Under the pieces are notes generated by a model. It ran no database searches. It was not told the origin of the DNA and saw nothing but the letters and a program-made list of their open reading frames with translations. A program made the position numbers and the translations under genes. This document shows positions 26,311 through 36,300 of a stretch of DNA of 61,850 nt, one piece after another. Source of the DNA: an uncultured Francisellaceae bacterium (GTDB lineage Bacteria > Pseudomonadota > Gammaproteobacteria > UBA6186 > Azoamicaceae); the NCBI GenBank assembly GCA_903907935.1, contig CAIVQA010000005.1, positions 1 through 61,850 of the forward strand. Reading direction: 5' to 3'. Within the stretch, counting starts at the first letter, position 1; each line of letters starts with the position of its first letter.

Positions 26311-27676
26311 AAAATTATTATTAATAATGTTCTGTAATTTTATAGTTAATATCTCGTATGGATCTATTGAAAATGATTTAAAACAATTTTTTGATGCGGT
26401 TGGTATGAAAAGTAATGTTAATAGATCAGGTGCTTACCAAGATCAATCAGCAGGTTATTATACTGGTGGCAGTTTTATGGCTAGAAACCAAGTTAAAAAC
26501 GCACAACCGGCAACTATTCAAATGCCAGGCTATCGAGCAGGGTGCGGTGGAATTGATGCTTGGACTGGTGGTTTTTCGCATATCAGTTCTAAAGAATTGG
26601 TTGCTGCGTTACGAAATGTTGGTAGTTCTGCCGCCAGCTATGCTTTTTTATTATCAGTTCAAATACTTAGTCCTCAAGTTTATAACATTATGAACGAATT
26701 AAATGCAATAGCTACCAAAGTTAATCATTTAAACATTAATAGTTGTGAAGCAGCAGCTACTATGTTAGGTGGACTGTGGCCAAAATCCGATCAATCAAGT
26801 AAACATTTATGTCAAGCTATGGGGACAAATTTAGGAGCTTTTAGCGACTGGTCAGCGGCTCGTCAAGGTTGTGGTGCAAAAGGTGATCGAGATAAAGTGT
26901 TTAGAGAAAAAGGCTCTGATGCACGATATAAAGATATGTTGGTAGGTGAGTTTAATTTAAGCTGGAATGCATTACAAAAAAATAATTTTTTACAATCGGA
27001 TAAAGCCCTATCTGAACTCTTTATGACTTTGGTTGGTTCGATTATTTCCAGGAAAGATGGCGAGAGTTTTATGCCAACAGTATTACCAAGTGGTTCCGAT
27101 AAAGATAATGTATTAAATGGATTATTAATTGGTGGTAAAACCTTAATTTATTCTTGTGATTCTGAAAAATGTTTAAATCCAATTTTAAAAGAAACTAATA
27201 TCCCGGAAACACATTCTTTGCGCCGTAAAGTGCATACCACACTAGAGACTCTGATTGACAAAATATATGAAGATACGGCAATTACCGAAGAAGAAAAAGA
27301 TTTTTTAAATGCCACACGCTTACCAGTTTATAAAATGCTTAATGTTACAACTGCTTATAGAAAAGGTACAGCACCAGTAGATCTCGAACAATATGGAGAT
27401 TTAATTGCTTTAGATCTTTTATATAAATATGTTGCCGATATTATTGATCTTGTTCATGATAATGTTACTCAACTCAAATCAGTACAGGTCGATGATACTA
27501 ATATAGAGCTATTTTTAAAACAATTAAGAGATGCTAGAGAAAAAGTTACTGTAAGACGAAGTAGTGCATTCCAGCAAATGGACAATGTATTATCGTTTAT
27601 TCAATCAACCCAACTAATAGAAAAACAATTGCATGTAATGCTAGGTGGTGTCGCTAATGAAAACAACTGGTTTTAA
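26303..27676 (+). CDS. traH: Conjugative transfer protein TraH
   Basis: ATG 26303 is preferred over GTG 26294 because AGGTGG (26292-26297) lies just before it and a signal peptide starts there. The mature protein (about 440 residues) begins with the TraH motif ENDLKQFFDAVGMKSNV, then RAGCGGIDAWTGGFSHISS, and has a helical C-terminus. TraH is a periplasmic pilus-assembly factor working with TraF, TraU, TraW and TrbC. Confidence 0.9.
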   Translation: MIKKLLLIMFCNFIVNISYGSIENDLKQFFDAVGMKSNVNRSGAYQDQSAGYYTGGSFMARNQVKNAQPATIQMPGYRAGCGGIDAWTGGFSHISSKELVAALRNVGSSAASYAFLLSVQILSPQVYNIMNELNAIATKVNHLNINSCEAAATMLGGLWPKSDQSSKHLCQAMGTNLGAFSDWSAARQGCGAKGDRDKVFREKGSDARYKDMLVGEFNLSWNALQKNNFLQSDKALSELFMTLVGSIISRKDGESFMPTVLPSGSDKDNVLNGLLIGGKTLIYSCDSEKCLNPILKETNIPETHSLRRKVHTTLETLIDKIYEDTAITEEEKDFLNATRLPVYKMLNVTTAYRKGTAPVDLEQYGDLIALDLLYKYVADIIDLVHDNVTQLKSVQVDDTNIELFLKQLRDAREKVTVRRSSAFQQMDNVLSFIQSTQLIEKQLHVMLGGVANENNWF

Positions 27677-27687
27677 GGGATAATATA

Positions 27688-30450
27688 ATGGAATATTCGA
27701 TTGTAACATTTGGCAATGGTGAAATTTTAAAAGGTGTTTTTGATGCAATTGCCCTTTGTCTAAACTCTCATTCCGGAACATTGTATATTCCTCTAATTCG
27801 TCTGAGTATGATTATTGGTGGTTTGTGGGCGGCGTTATATGCGATTTATGGCGATTATATGAGAGCCATTAATGGGTGGCTTATTCCGATGACAGCAATT
27901 ATGCAACTATTTTTTGTGCCACAAGCAACGGTTTGGATTGTGGATCCTGTTAGTCGTTATCATGAAAAAGTTGATCATGTGCCTTATGGTCTTGCAATGG
28001 TAGCTGGCAATATAAGTAAAATTGGATCGGTTATTACTGGGCAAGTAGAAAAAGTATTTGTTTTACCTGATGATTTAAAATATCAAAAAACCGGCACTAT
28101 ATTTGCATCAAATTTATTACAACAAGCCAAAACCTTTAGAATCACTAATGAAAATTTAGCTGAAAATATGCGTCAATTTGTCGGACAATGTGTAACTTAT
28201 GATGCATTATTAGGCCGTAAATATACCATAGAAGATCTGCGGCATAGTGATGATCTTTGGAAATTGGTGTCAGAAAATGCATCGCCTATTCGCTCATTTG
28301 TTTGGCGAGATGTAACTTCAGAACATCTTGGATCGAGAAAACCAACAATCATCACCTGTCGTGAAGGGGTTGCTAAATTTAATGTGGAATGGAATGGTGA
28401 GTTAGACAAAACGGCCACTATATTTGGGAAAAAAATATTTGGAAAAAACTCATATATAAATCCAAGAACTGAACTTTTAAAATATTTACCGCTTGCATAT
28501 GAAGCATTAACCAACATGTCAAAATCTGCACAAGATCTATTAAAACAAAATATGATGATTTATGCGGTAGTCGATGGCATCGAACAAAAATCAACCAATT
28601 TAGGTAATGCTCCTAATTTTGCCCTGCGGCGTGCTTATTTACAGCAACGCTCCAATTATGAAACATTAGGTGCTATGGCAGCCGAAACCTTACCGACTAT
28701 GAAAGCCGTAATCGAGGCAATTACATATTCTGCTTTTTTATTTATTGTGCCACTTGCGGTATTACCCTTTGGTTGGACTTTTTTAAAAAACTGGATGCAA
28801 GTACTGTTATGGTTACAAACTTGGGCACCACTTTATGCAATTTTAAATTATATTATGACACTCGCGGCGCGTAGCAAATCAATATCTGCATTATCAGTGT
28901 CTAATGAATTAGGAGTTACTATTGCAAACTCAGTAGGATTATCCAATGTGAATGCCGATATTGCGGCAATGACCGGATATTTAGCGATGAGCATTCCTTT
29001 TTTATGTGTTGCAATTATTAAAGGGGTTAGCTCGTTTGTAAGTGTGCCTGGTATTTTAAGTGGAGTAACGCAAAGTATATCATCGCAAGTCGCAACAGAT
29101 GCCACAACTGGCAATTATAATTTTGGTAACATTAGTGATGGTAACGTGCAAAGCTCTAATATAGGCATGTTAAACCATAGTTCTGCTGCAAGTTATACAT
29201 CCGGTTCTTTTAGGCAAACAAATGGTCGGACTGATTTAACCACAACCGCTAGTGGGGAACAAATATTAAATGTTGGGAGTTCTAATTTACCGGTATCGTT
29301 AAATGTAGCAGAAATGCAAAGTGCTCAATACACTAAACAAGCTGGGATTAGTTATCAAAAAGGAATGCAGCAATCAGAGTCCTATGCTAAAAATCTAGCA
29401 GATACTTTAAGGCAAGGTGTAGAGTTGTCTGATCATATAGCCAATTCCAAACAATTATCTGATCAATATAAAGATGGTCAATCTATAGAACAAACTGCTG
29501 CTATAAATAAATCAGCGCAAATTGTTAAAGAGTTTGCTGATGATCATAACATAACAACTACTAAGGCAGCTCAAATATTAGCTGCCATCAGCATAAGCAC
29601 CGATAAGAGTGTTCTTGGTACTATCGTAGGAAAGATCATTGGTATTAGTGGTGAAGTAAGAGGGGATCTTAGTGCCAATGCCAACATACAAAATATTTGT
29701 AAAGATGGTGAAAGAGTAACAAAAAGCGAAGATTTTCAAAATTCTTTACGTGAAACATCTCAAGCAATTCATGATCAATCTTTTGCTAGGCATGATGACG
29801 AAGGGCGACGTTTAGTAGACAATATGGCTTCATCTTGGGATGCGGCTAATAATTTTAGAAGGGACGCCACAAAAAGTTTTAATCAATCGGAAGCATACCA
29901 CAGCCAAGCAACTGCGATTAAAAATTCTTCAGCTGCTATTAATGCTAATTATAATCAACAATTTGTAGAGTGGTTGTCAGAACAAAGTGCAGATAATACC
30001 GGTGGTGGTCATATAGGTATACAAGGAGCTGCTCATATTATTGGACATGATCCTGAATTGGCAGTTAAGTATGCTGAGCGATTTGTAGAAGAAAGAAATT
30101 TATTACCGCCTGTTACTTCAAAAATACAAATAACGTCACCAAAAAATTTGAAAGCAAAATATGATCAAGAAAATAATCATGCTTTTATAGATCTAACTAA
30201 AGATAATGCACAAAGTGGTATGGATGTTATTAGAAATATTGGTAAAAAAGCAGGGTTGGTTGGCGTTACAGACAATAAGCTAGAAGAAAATTTTAACCAT
30301 AAACAACTACAGGCTAAGGGCGAGCTAAATCTATCTAAACAAAAGAGATCTAGTGAATATAATAATAAATCTTCTAAACATCAAGATCATGCAGATGAAA
30401 TTGACAACGACATTAAAAGGATCTTTGATGGAGAGAGTCAAACCAAATGA
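27688..30450 (+). CDS. traG: Conjugative transfer protein TraG
   Basis: This 920-residue inner-membrane protein acts in pilus assembly and mating-pair stabilisation. The N-terminal half has several membrane helices (for example IRLSMIIGGLWAALYAIYGD, and LFIVPLAVLPFGWTFLKNW near 355) and the family motif MTAIMQLFFVP. The C-terminal half (from about 470) is a hydrophilic, Ser/Asn/Gln-rich periplasmic or translocated region. Length matches F TraG (about 940). It ends 5 bp before the stop of the antisense gene at 30455-31063. Confidence 0.9.
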   Translation: MEYSIVTFGNGEILKGVFDAIALCLNSHSGTLYIPLIRLSMIIGGLWAALYAIYGDYMRAINGWLIPMTAIMQLFFVPQATVWIVDPVSRYHEKVDHVPYGLAMVAGNISKIGSVITGQVEKVFVLPDDLKYQKTGTIFASNLLQQAKTFRITNENLAENMRQFVGQCVTYDALLGRKYTIEDLRHSDDLWKLVSENASPIRSFVWRDVTSEHLGSRKPTIITCREGVAKFNVEWNGELDKTATIFGKKIFGKNSYINPRTELLKYLPLAYEALTNMSKSAQDLLKQNMMIYAVVDGIEQKSTNLGNAPNFALRRAYLQQRSNYETLGAMAAETLPTMKAVIEAITYSAFLFIVPLAVLPFGWTFLKNWMQVLLWLQTWAPLYAILNYIMTLAARSKSISALSVSNELGVTIANSVGLSNVNADIAAMTGYLAMSIPFLCVAIIKGVSSFVSVPGILSGVTQSISSQVATDATTGNYNFGNISDGNVQSSNIGMLNHSSAASYTSGSFRQTNGRTDLTTTASGEQILNVGSSNLPVSLNVAEMQSAQYTKQAGISYQKGMQQSESYAKNLADTLRQGVELSDHIANSKQLSDQYKDGQSIEQTAAINKSAQIVKEFADDHNITTTKAAQILAAISISTDKSVLGTIVGKIIGISGEVRGDLSANANIQNICKDGERVTKSEDFQNSLRETSQAIHDQSFARHDDEGRRLVDNMASSWDAANNFRRDATKSFNQSEAYHSQATAIKNSSAAINANYNQQFVEWLSEQSADNTGGGHIGIQGAAHIIGHDPELAVKYAERFVEERNLLPPVTSKIQITSPKNLKAKYDQENNHAFIDLTKDNAQSGMDVIRNIGKKAGLVGVTDNKLEENFNHKQLQAKGELNLSKQKRSSEYNNKSSKHQDHADEIDNDIKRIFDGESQTK

Positions 30451-30454
30451 AAAA

Positions 30455-31063
30455 TCACCGCCTAGAATTAAAATATTGTTGCGAAAACCATGCTGTGCTT
30501 CCAGGGTATGAAACATCGCTATCTCTAGCTATTCTTATAGCATATTCAGCACTATTCATGAATTGGTGGGTTTTTGTGGTTTCCATTCTTTTTAAAGGAA
30601 ATTCCGGAATTGTAAGTTTAAAGATCTTTAACCATACTGCGTCCAAAAAAGAACAAAATAAAAATCCCAACGTAATCGTTGCCATCAGATCAATAAGAAA
30701 AAACCATCCTCTTCCACCACTAAAAAATACCATAAAAATCCAACAAGTTGAAAATCTCATCAAACGTACTTTTGGTAAATTTTTAGCATACTCTAGTAGT
30801 TGTGCTGGTGTTATTTGCCAATCTTCCGGTATCAAATCAGGCAATTTTGTCCAAATTATATTTTTAAAGAGGTATAAAATTAGATCTGAAATTAAAGCCA
30901 CGATTGGAAATAAAATTAAGGTACAACTGAATAAATGGTGTATATTCATATGCAAATTAATAATTATTGATATACAACCAGCAATTATTATTTTTAATAA
31001 CATAGCAATAATTCCAGACAATGCCATTACTTTTGGGTTACTAAAAAAAGTTTTAAATTTCAT
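30455..31063 (-). CDS. Antisense multi-pass membrane protein, unknown
   Basis: This 202-residue frame lies opposite to the tra operon. It has hydrophobic helices at about residues 12-35, 46-66, 108-125 and 128-146, and the polar segments DLIPEDWQITPAQLLEYAKN and SDVSYPGSTAWFSQQ. The AT-rich third codon positions are on this strand, and the overlapping plus-strand frame (30447-31187) lacks family features, so I take the minus gene as real. It converges with traG and is divergent from traD. No family was recognised; its place suggests entry exclusion or transfer control (inference). Confidence 0.65.
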   Translation of the reverse strand: MKFKTFFSNPKVMALSGIIAMLLKIIIAGCISIIINLHMNIHHLFSCTLILFPIVALISDLILYLFKNIIWTKLPDLIPEDWQITPAQLLEYAKNLPKVRLMRFSTCWIFMVFFSGGRGWFFLIDLMATITLGFLFCSFLDAVWLKIFKLTIPEFPLKRMETTKTHQFMNSAEYAIRIARDSDVSYPGSTAWFSQQYFNSRR

Positions 31064-31179
31064 ATGTTCTTGGATTAATTTGATGGTTCAACTAATTCAC
31101 GCCACTTTTCTAAAGATACCACACCACACGTTAGAAAAACATAGTTACTTTTCACCAGTAATCAATTGGAGCCGGCAAT

Positions 31180-33324
31180 ATGCTTAAGCATTTTACTCGA
31201 GGTGGTCAAACAACTATGCATGCTATTCAGATGTTTGGGCAGGTATCAAAGAGATTAATTTTATTATCATTTTTATTATATACAATTGTTGGTGGTTTTT
31301 ATATTCAGCAAAAAACAACTAAATATCAATGGTATTTGCTTGGTAATTATGTAGAAGCCTTATTAGAGATTGCAATTTACGGTAATAAAGCAGTGCATAG
31401 TGTTAAAGAATCAACTGGTGCGACTATTACAATGGCGGCTGATCAATTTATTCGACATCAATTTTTAGTTCAACAATTAAATAATTTTTCTACAGTAATT
31501 CACTATGTTTTGTTAACTAGTTTAAAAGGATCCATCATATTTTTAATGGGTGTCATAATGTTTTTGGGTTATAGAGGCAAATTACAAACTATTAACCAAG
31601 ATATTCGAGGTGCATTATTTCTAGACAGCAACCATTTAAAAAAGTTTCTTAAAAAACATAAAAAATGTTCTGATCTTAATATTGCAGGGGTTCCATTAGT
31701 TAAAGACTCTGAAACTAAACATATTTTAATAACAGGAACGACTGGTTCCGGTAAATCCATTTGTATGATGGAATTAATGGATCATATTAGACGACGTAAA
31801 CAGCGAGCAATTGTTTATGATGATTCCGGTACATTTATTAAGCACTATTATCGACATGATCATGATATTATTTTAAATCCATTAGATGAAAGAAGTCCTG
31901 GTTGGAATATTTGGCAAGAATCGGAAGACTTAGCTGATTTTGAAGCAATTGCTTCCTCATTGATGCCATTACATTTATCTGGTAGCGATCCATTTTGGAT
32001 CCACTCAGCACGGACAATTTTTGCAACTTTAGCAGAAAAACTTAGAGGACATGATCTTCATTTAATGTCTAAAGCTCCTACCAAAGAATTGCTACAAAGC
32101 TGTCTTACGCCTAGCATAGTTTACGATGCAAATAATAATATAAGTCAACTTATAATTAAAACTTGTGATCAAGTTAAAGCATTTACATTAACAGAGCTTA
32201 AAGAAATGCCGGATTTTAGTGAAAAAGAAAAACTCTTCAATAGTTTTATTAAGTCAAATTCTAGTAAAGGGAGAGTTTTATTGAGATTAACGGATCCTAT
32301 AATGGATTGGATCACATCAAAAGCAAAGCATGCTATAAATACTAGAAACACTAAAACTAAATCATTATTATGTCCTATGTTTAGTTCCGATCTTGGATCA
32401 CTCAGTAGTTTATTGCATGGAACAGTAGCTGAACCATTAGTCGCAGGATCTGTTGAAAAAATGGCATTATCAATTAAATCGACATTAGCGACTTATTGTA
32501 AATCTTTTTTATATTTAAAAGATGAGGGAGTAGAACCATTATTTTCTATTAAACGTTGGATCCAAAATGAAGTAAATGATAGTTGGATTTTTATTGCCAC
32601 AAATGCTGACAAACTAGAAGCATTAAAGCCATTAATTTCCGTATGGCTGGATGTTGCAGCTCGCAGCATGCTGTCCTTAACGCCATCATTTGATAGACGC
32701 ATTTGGTTATTAATTGATGAATTAGCAAGTTTACATCGGCTATCTAGTTTAAGTTTATTATTATCGCAAGGTCGTAAATATGGAGTATGTGGGGTTACAG
32801 CTTTTCAGGATATTCATCAACTACGCTCAATTTATGGCAGAGATGAAGCTGAAGCATTGTTGTCTATGTATAACACCAATCTTTGCTATCGTACCAAATG
32901 TCCGGATACGGCCGTTTGGATGTCGAGATTAACCGGACAAAGAGAAGTTATTGAGAAACGTGAGGGATTTTCTTATGGAGCTAATGATATTAGAGACGGA
33001 GTATCGGTACAGCAAGAACGGCGCAAAGAACCATTAATTTTAGATACTGAGTTTTTAAAATTAAATGATTGTGAAGCATATATGTTATTGCCGGAAAATA
33101 CGCCAGTTACTAAAATAAAATTAACTGCTAAATCTCGCCCTATTCTATCGGAAGCATTACATCCAAGAAAATCATTAGATTTATCGTTAACCACAGATCT
33201 AACATTAGACGCTGCTCCTTTAAAATCTACTAATAATGAAGACTCGATCATTAAAGAACCTGTACCTTCAAAGTCTATTAAAGCAAAAAAAATAGTTTCA
33301 GAAATAATGGAAGTAGAGTTTTAA
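31180..33324 (+). CDS. traD: Type IV coupling protein TraD
   Basis: This 714-residue ATPase delivers the relaxase-DNA complex to the transfer channel. Two N-terminal membrane helices (about residues 25-42 and 110-130) precede the motor domain. Walker A, ITGTTGSGKS, is at about 184-193, YDDSGTFI near 213, and Walker B, RIWLLIDELASL, near 508. The RLTGQREV segment is also typical. Its short C-terminal acidic tail (ending MEVEF) may contact the relaxosome. It starts 116 bp upstream of the antisense gene's start, in the other direction, and ends 13 bp before the relaxase gene. Confidence 0.9.
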   Translation: MLKHFTRGGQTTMHAIQMFGQVSKRLILLSFLLYTIVGGFYIQQKTTKYQWYLLGNYVEALLEIAIYGNKAVHSVKESTGATITMAADQFIRHQFLVQQLNNFSTVIHYVLLTSLKGSIIFLMGVIMFLGYRGKLQTINQDIRGALFLDSNHLKKFLKKHKKCSDLNIAGVPLVKDSETKHILITGTTGSGKSICMMELMDHIRRRKQRAIVYDDSGTFIKHYYRHDHDIILNPLDERSPGWNIWQESEDLADFEAIASSLMPLHLSGSDPFWIHSARTIFATLAEKLRGHDLHLMSKAPTKELLQSCLTPSIVYDANNNISQLIIKTCDQVKAFTLTELKEMPDFSEKEKLFNSFIKSNSSKGRVLLRLTDPIMDWITSKAKHAINTRNTKTKSLLCPMFSSDLGSLSSLLHGTVAEPLVAGSVEKMALSIKSTLATYCKSFLYLKDEGVEPLFSIKRWIQNEVNDSWIFIATNADKLEALKPLISVWLDVAARSMLSLTPSFDRRIWLLIDELASLHRLSSLSLLLSQGRKYGVCGVTAFQDIHQLRSIYGRDEAEALLSMYNTNLCYRTKCPDTAVWMSRLTGQREVIEKREGFSYGANDIRDGVSVQQERRKEPLILDTEFLKLNDCEAYMLLPENTPVTKIKLTAKSRPILSEALHPRKSLDLSLTTDLTLDAAPLKSTNNEDSIIKEPVPSKSIKAKKIVSEIMEVEF

Positions 33325-33337
33325 GTAGAGTTTTAAT

Positions 33338-36300
33338 ATGTTAAGCATTTATACCTTAAAATCAGCCGCTAAAGCCGGTAGTTATTATCAAGATGATAAT
33401 TATTACGCCAAAGATGGTGAGTTGCAAGGCGTATGGTTTGGAAAAAGTGCTGAGCTTCTTAATATGCATGGAAATGCTCAATTACCGGAATTTATAGCTG
33501 CGTTAGAAGGTAAGTTATCAAAAAATGTTAGCATGCAATCCACAACCAAAGTTCATCGTCCAGGCTATGATTTAACTTTTTCTGCTCCTAAATCAGTATC
33601 TATTTTAGCGGTGGTGGCAAGAGACGCTCGAGTATTAGAGGCACATAGAATAGCAGTGAATGATGCACTTAAGTATATGGAAAAGCATTACGCATTAACC
33701 AGAGTAAAAAAAAATGGCAATGTTCAATTGGAAAATACCGGTAATTTATTAGTGGTTAAATTTGAACACACCGATTCCAGGGCATTAGATCCTAATTTAC
33801 ATACTCATTGTGTAGTGGTGAATGCAACTTGCCGCTCAGATCTTAAATGGCGAACCTTATATTTTGATGAGGTATACTCCAATAAAATGTTATTAGGTGT
33901 TATTTATCGGGGTAAATTAGCTCAAGAATTGATGAAACTAGGTTATGAAATTGTTCAAACATCAAGCAAAGGCTTATTTGAGCTTAAAGGATTTCCACAA
34001 AAATTAATTGATCAATTTTCTAAACGGCGGCAGCAGATAACCCAAGAGCTGCAAGAGTTAGGGTTAACAGGTAGCAAAGCTGCTCAAATTGCTAACTTTA
34101 ATACTCGGGAAGATAAAATTAAAGTCGATCCGGAACATTTAGATTTAGCTTGGACTGTAGAGTTACAAAAATGTGGCTATAGTCTCTCTTGGCTACAAGA
34201 ATATAGCACCAAAGCTATGGAGCGAGGCTCTGTTACTCCACCTAATCCATATGGATTAGCATATTTTGCAGTAACTAAGGCTGCTAGCGAATTAAGTGAC
34301 TGGCGTTCAACATTTACCATGAAAGATTTAAAAAAAGCCTCTAGCGGCTTAAGTGTTAGCAATTATGCGCCTTTGTTATTAGATAAAGTGATTGCTGAAC
34401 AATTTAAATCCGGAGAATTGTTGTCTTTAAAAAACGATCTGTTGACCACCCAAAAAGCCCGTGATTTAGAAATTCTGAATGTGCTAAATGTAAGGCAGAG
34501 TAAAAATAAAGTTTTACAAGTGGTGACCGCAATTGGTGCTAATTATTTAACCATGGATCATAAACCAGAATTACGGCAATCTTTAAAATTATTATTAACT
34601 AATTCTGATCAACAAATGATAGTTTCTGGTTCGAATTGTAAGAATTATACTGAGATCCTACAACCTTTGGTAAAAATAGCTTATAAACATGGATTTTACC
34701 CCATTGGCATTACCCAAACTTTTAAAAGAGTTGCAACATTTGCGGAAGAATTGGGTATAAAACGTACCCAAACAATTAATGGATTTTTACAAAGTTGTGA
34801 AAATCGATCAGATCAAATCAAACAAAATCCGATGAGCCAAATACAATTACTGCGTTCTAAACAGATTTGGATCTTGGACTTTAATAGCAGCATTTCGGCA
34901 TCGCAGCTTAATAGATTACAAAATTATGCTAAAGAATTTGGAACTAGAATTATTTGGTCTAATAATATTAAAAAACCACAAGCTGCAATTAGTGCATTAA
35001 TTGGGCATAGTATTAAACAATGTAACTTAGATAATAGACAAGTACAGGTTAAAAATTTTTCATTAAGCTCTCATCCGGAAATCAATAATTCTATAGATTT
35101 AACTAATAACCCAATTACTAAAAGCGATTGGCAAACTAATATAGCGAGTGTAGTACTCAATTGGGCAACTCATAAATTTCAAGAAAGAGATGCAGTATTT
35201 TCTTTAAAAGACTTACAATTAGAATTGTTTAGTTTAGGGATCACAGTTCCTAAAGAAGTATTACAATCTCAATTAGATTTAGCACTAGGCCACTCGCTTA
35301 AAGAGATCAATGAGTCATCAATTACCACCCAAGCAACTGTCAATTTAGAACAAACGTGTTTGCAACTAGTAGAGCAGGGCAAAAATGTTATGCCACAAAT
35401 TATATCAAAACCAATGATTGATCAAACTTTAACTAAGGGACAACAACAAGCAATAGAATTAATATTAACGGATCAAGATCGAGTAGTTGGCATTCAAGGG
35501 GTTGCAGGAACAGGCAAAACCACCATGCTACGTTCCTTAAATAAGTTATGTCTGGATGCCAATTTTGAAATTATTGGATTAACCGTTACTACAAGTGCTA
35601 AAGAACGGTTAAAAATTGGTAGTCAAAATTTAGCTGGCGATGTTCATTTGTTACGATCCGGGATTAAAACTTTAACCGTGCGTAAGTTTTTAATAGAAAG
35701 CGAAAGATTATTAAATATGGATCCAACGCTTGCTAAATTAGAATATGGCGGCAATAAATTATTTGTATTAGATGAAGCATCATTTATTGGAACGTCTGAG
35801 ATGTTTGCGGTTCTTACTAAAATGGAACAATTAAATACTAAGTTAATCGTTATGGGTGATTATAAGCAGTTATCTTCAGTTGAAGCAGGTAGAATTTTTT
35901 ATTTAATGTTAGGCTCAAAAATGCACTCTGTTGCTATGACTGAAAATGTTCGATTTAAATCAGTTAAAACCTTAAATGTAATGCAACATATTTATAAAGA
36001 TCAAATTCCAAATGCCCTAGAGCGGTTATCTAATTCTTTAGTTGAAATTCCCGATCATAACGAAAGATTAATAACGATGGCAGAATTATATTTACAAAAA
36101 ACACCAGAAGAGCAAACAAATACTATATTAATCACCCCGGAACATAATGATCGAAAAGTTGTAAATCATTTAATTAGAGAAGGATTAAAGGCTACAGGAC
36201 AATTAACTGGTACTGATGTTACTTTTAAAAATTTAACTCAAGTTAGCCTAACTATCGCGGAACAACAAAAAATTTATTATTTCAATGAAAAAGATTTAGT

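Noticed and set aside
30447..31187. Plus-strand 246-codon frame between traG and traD, with an ATGA overlap to traG
   Set aside because: The overlap looks like coupling, but the protein has no family features, while the minus-strand frame has regular membrane helices and codon use like its neighbours.
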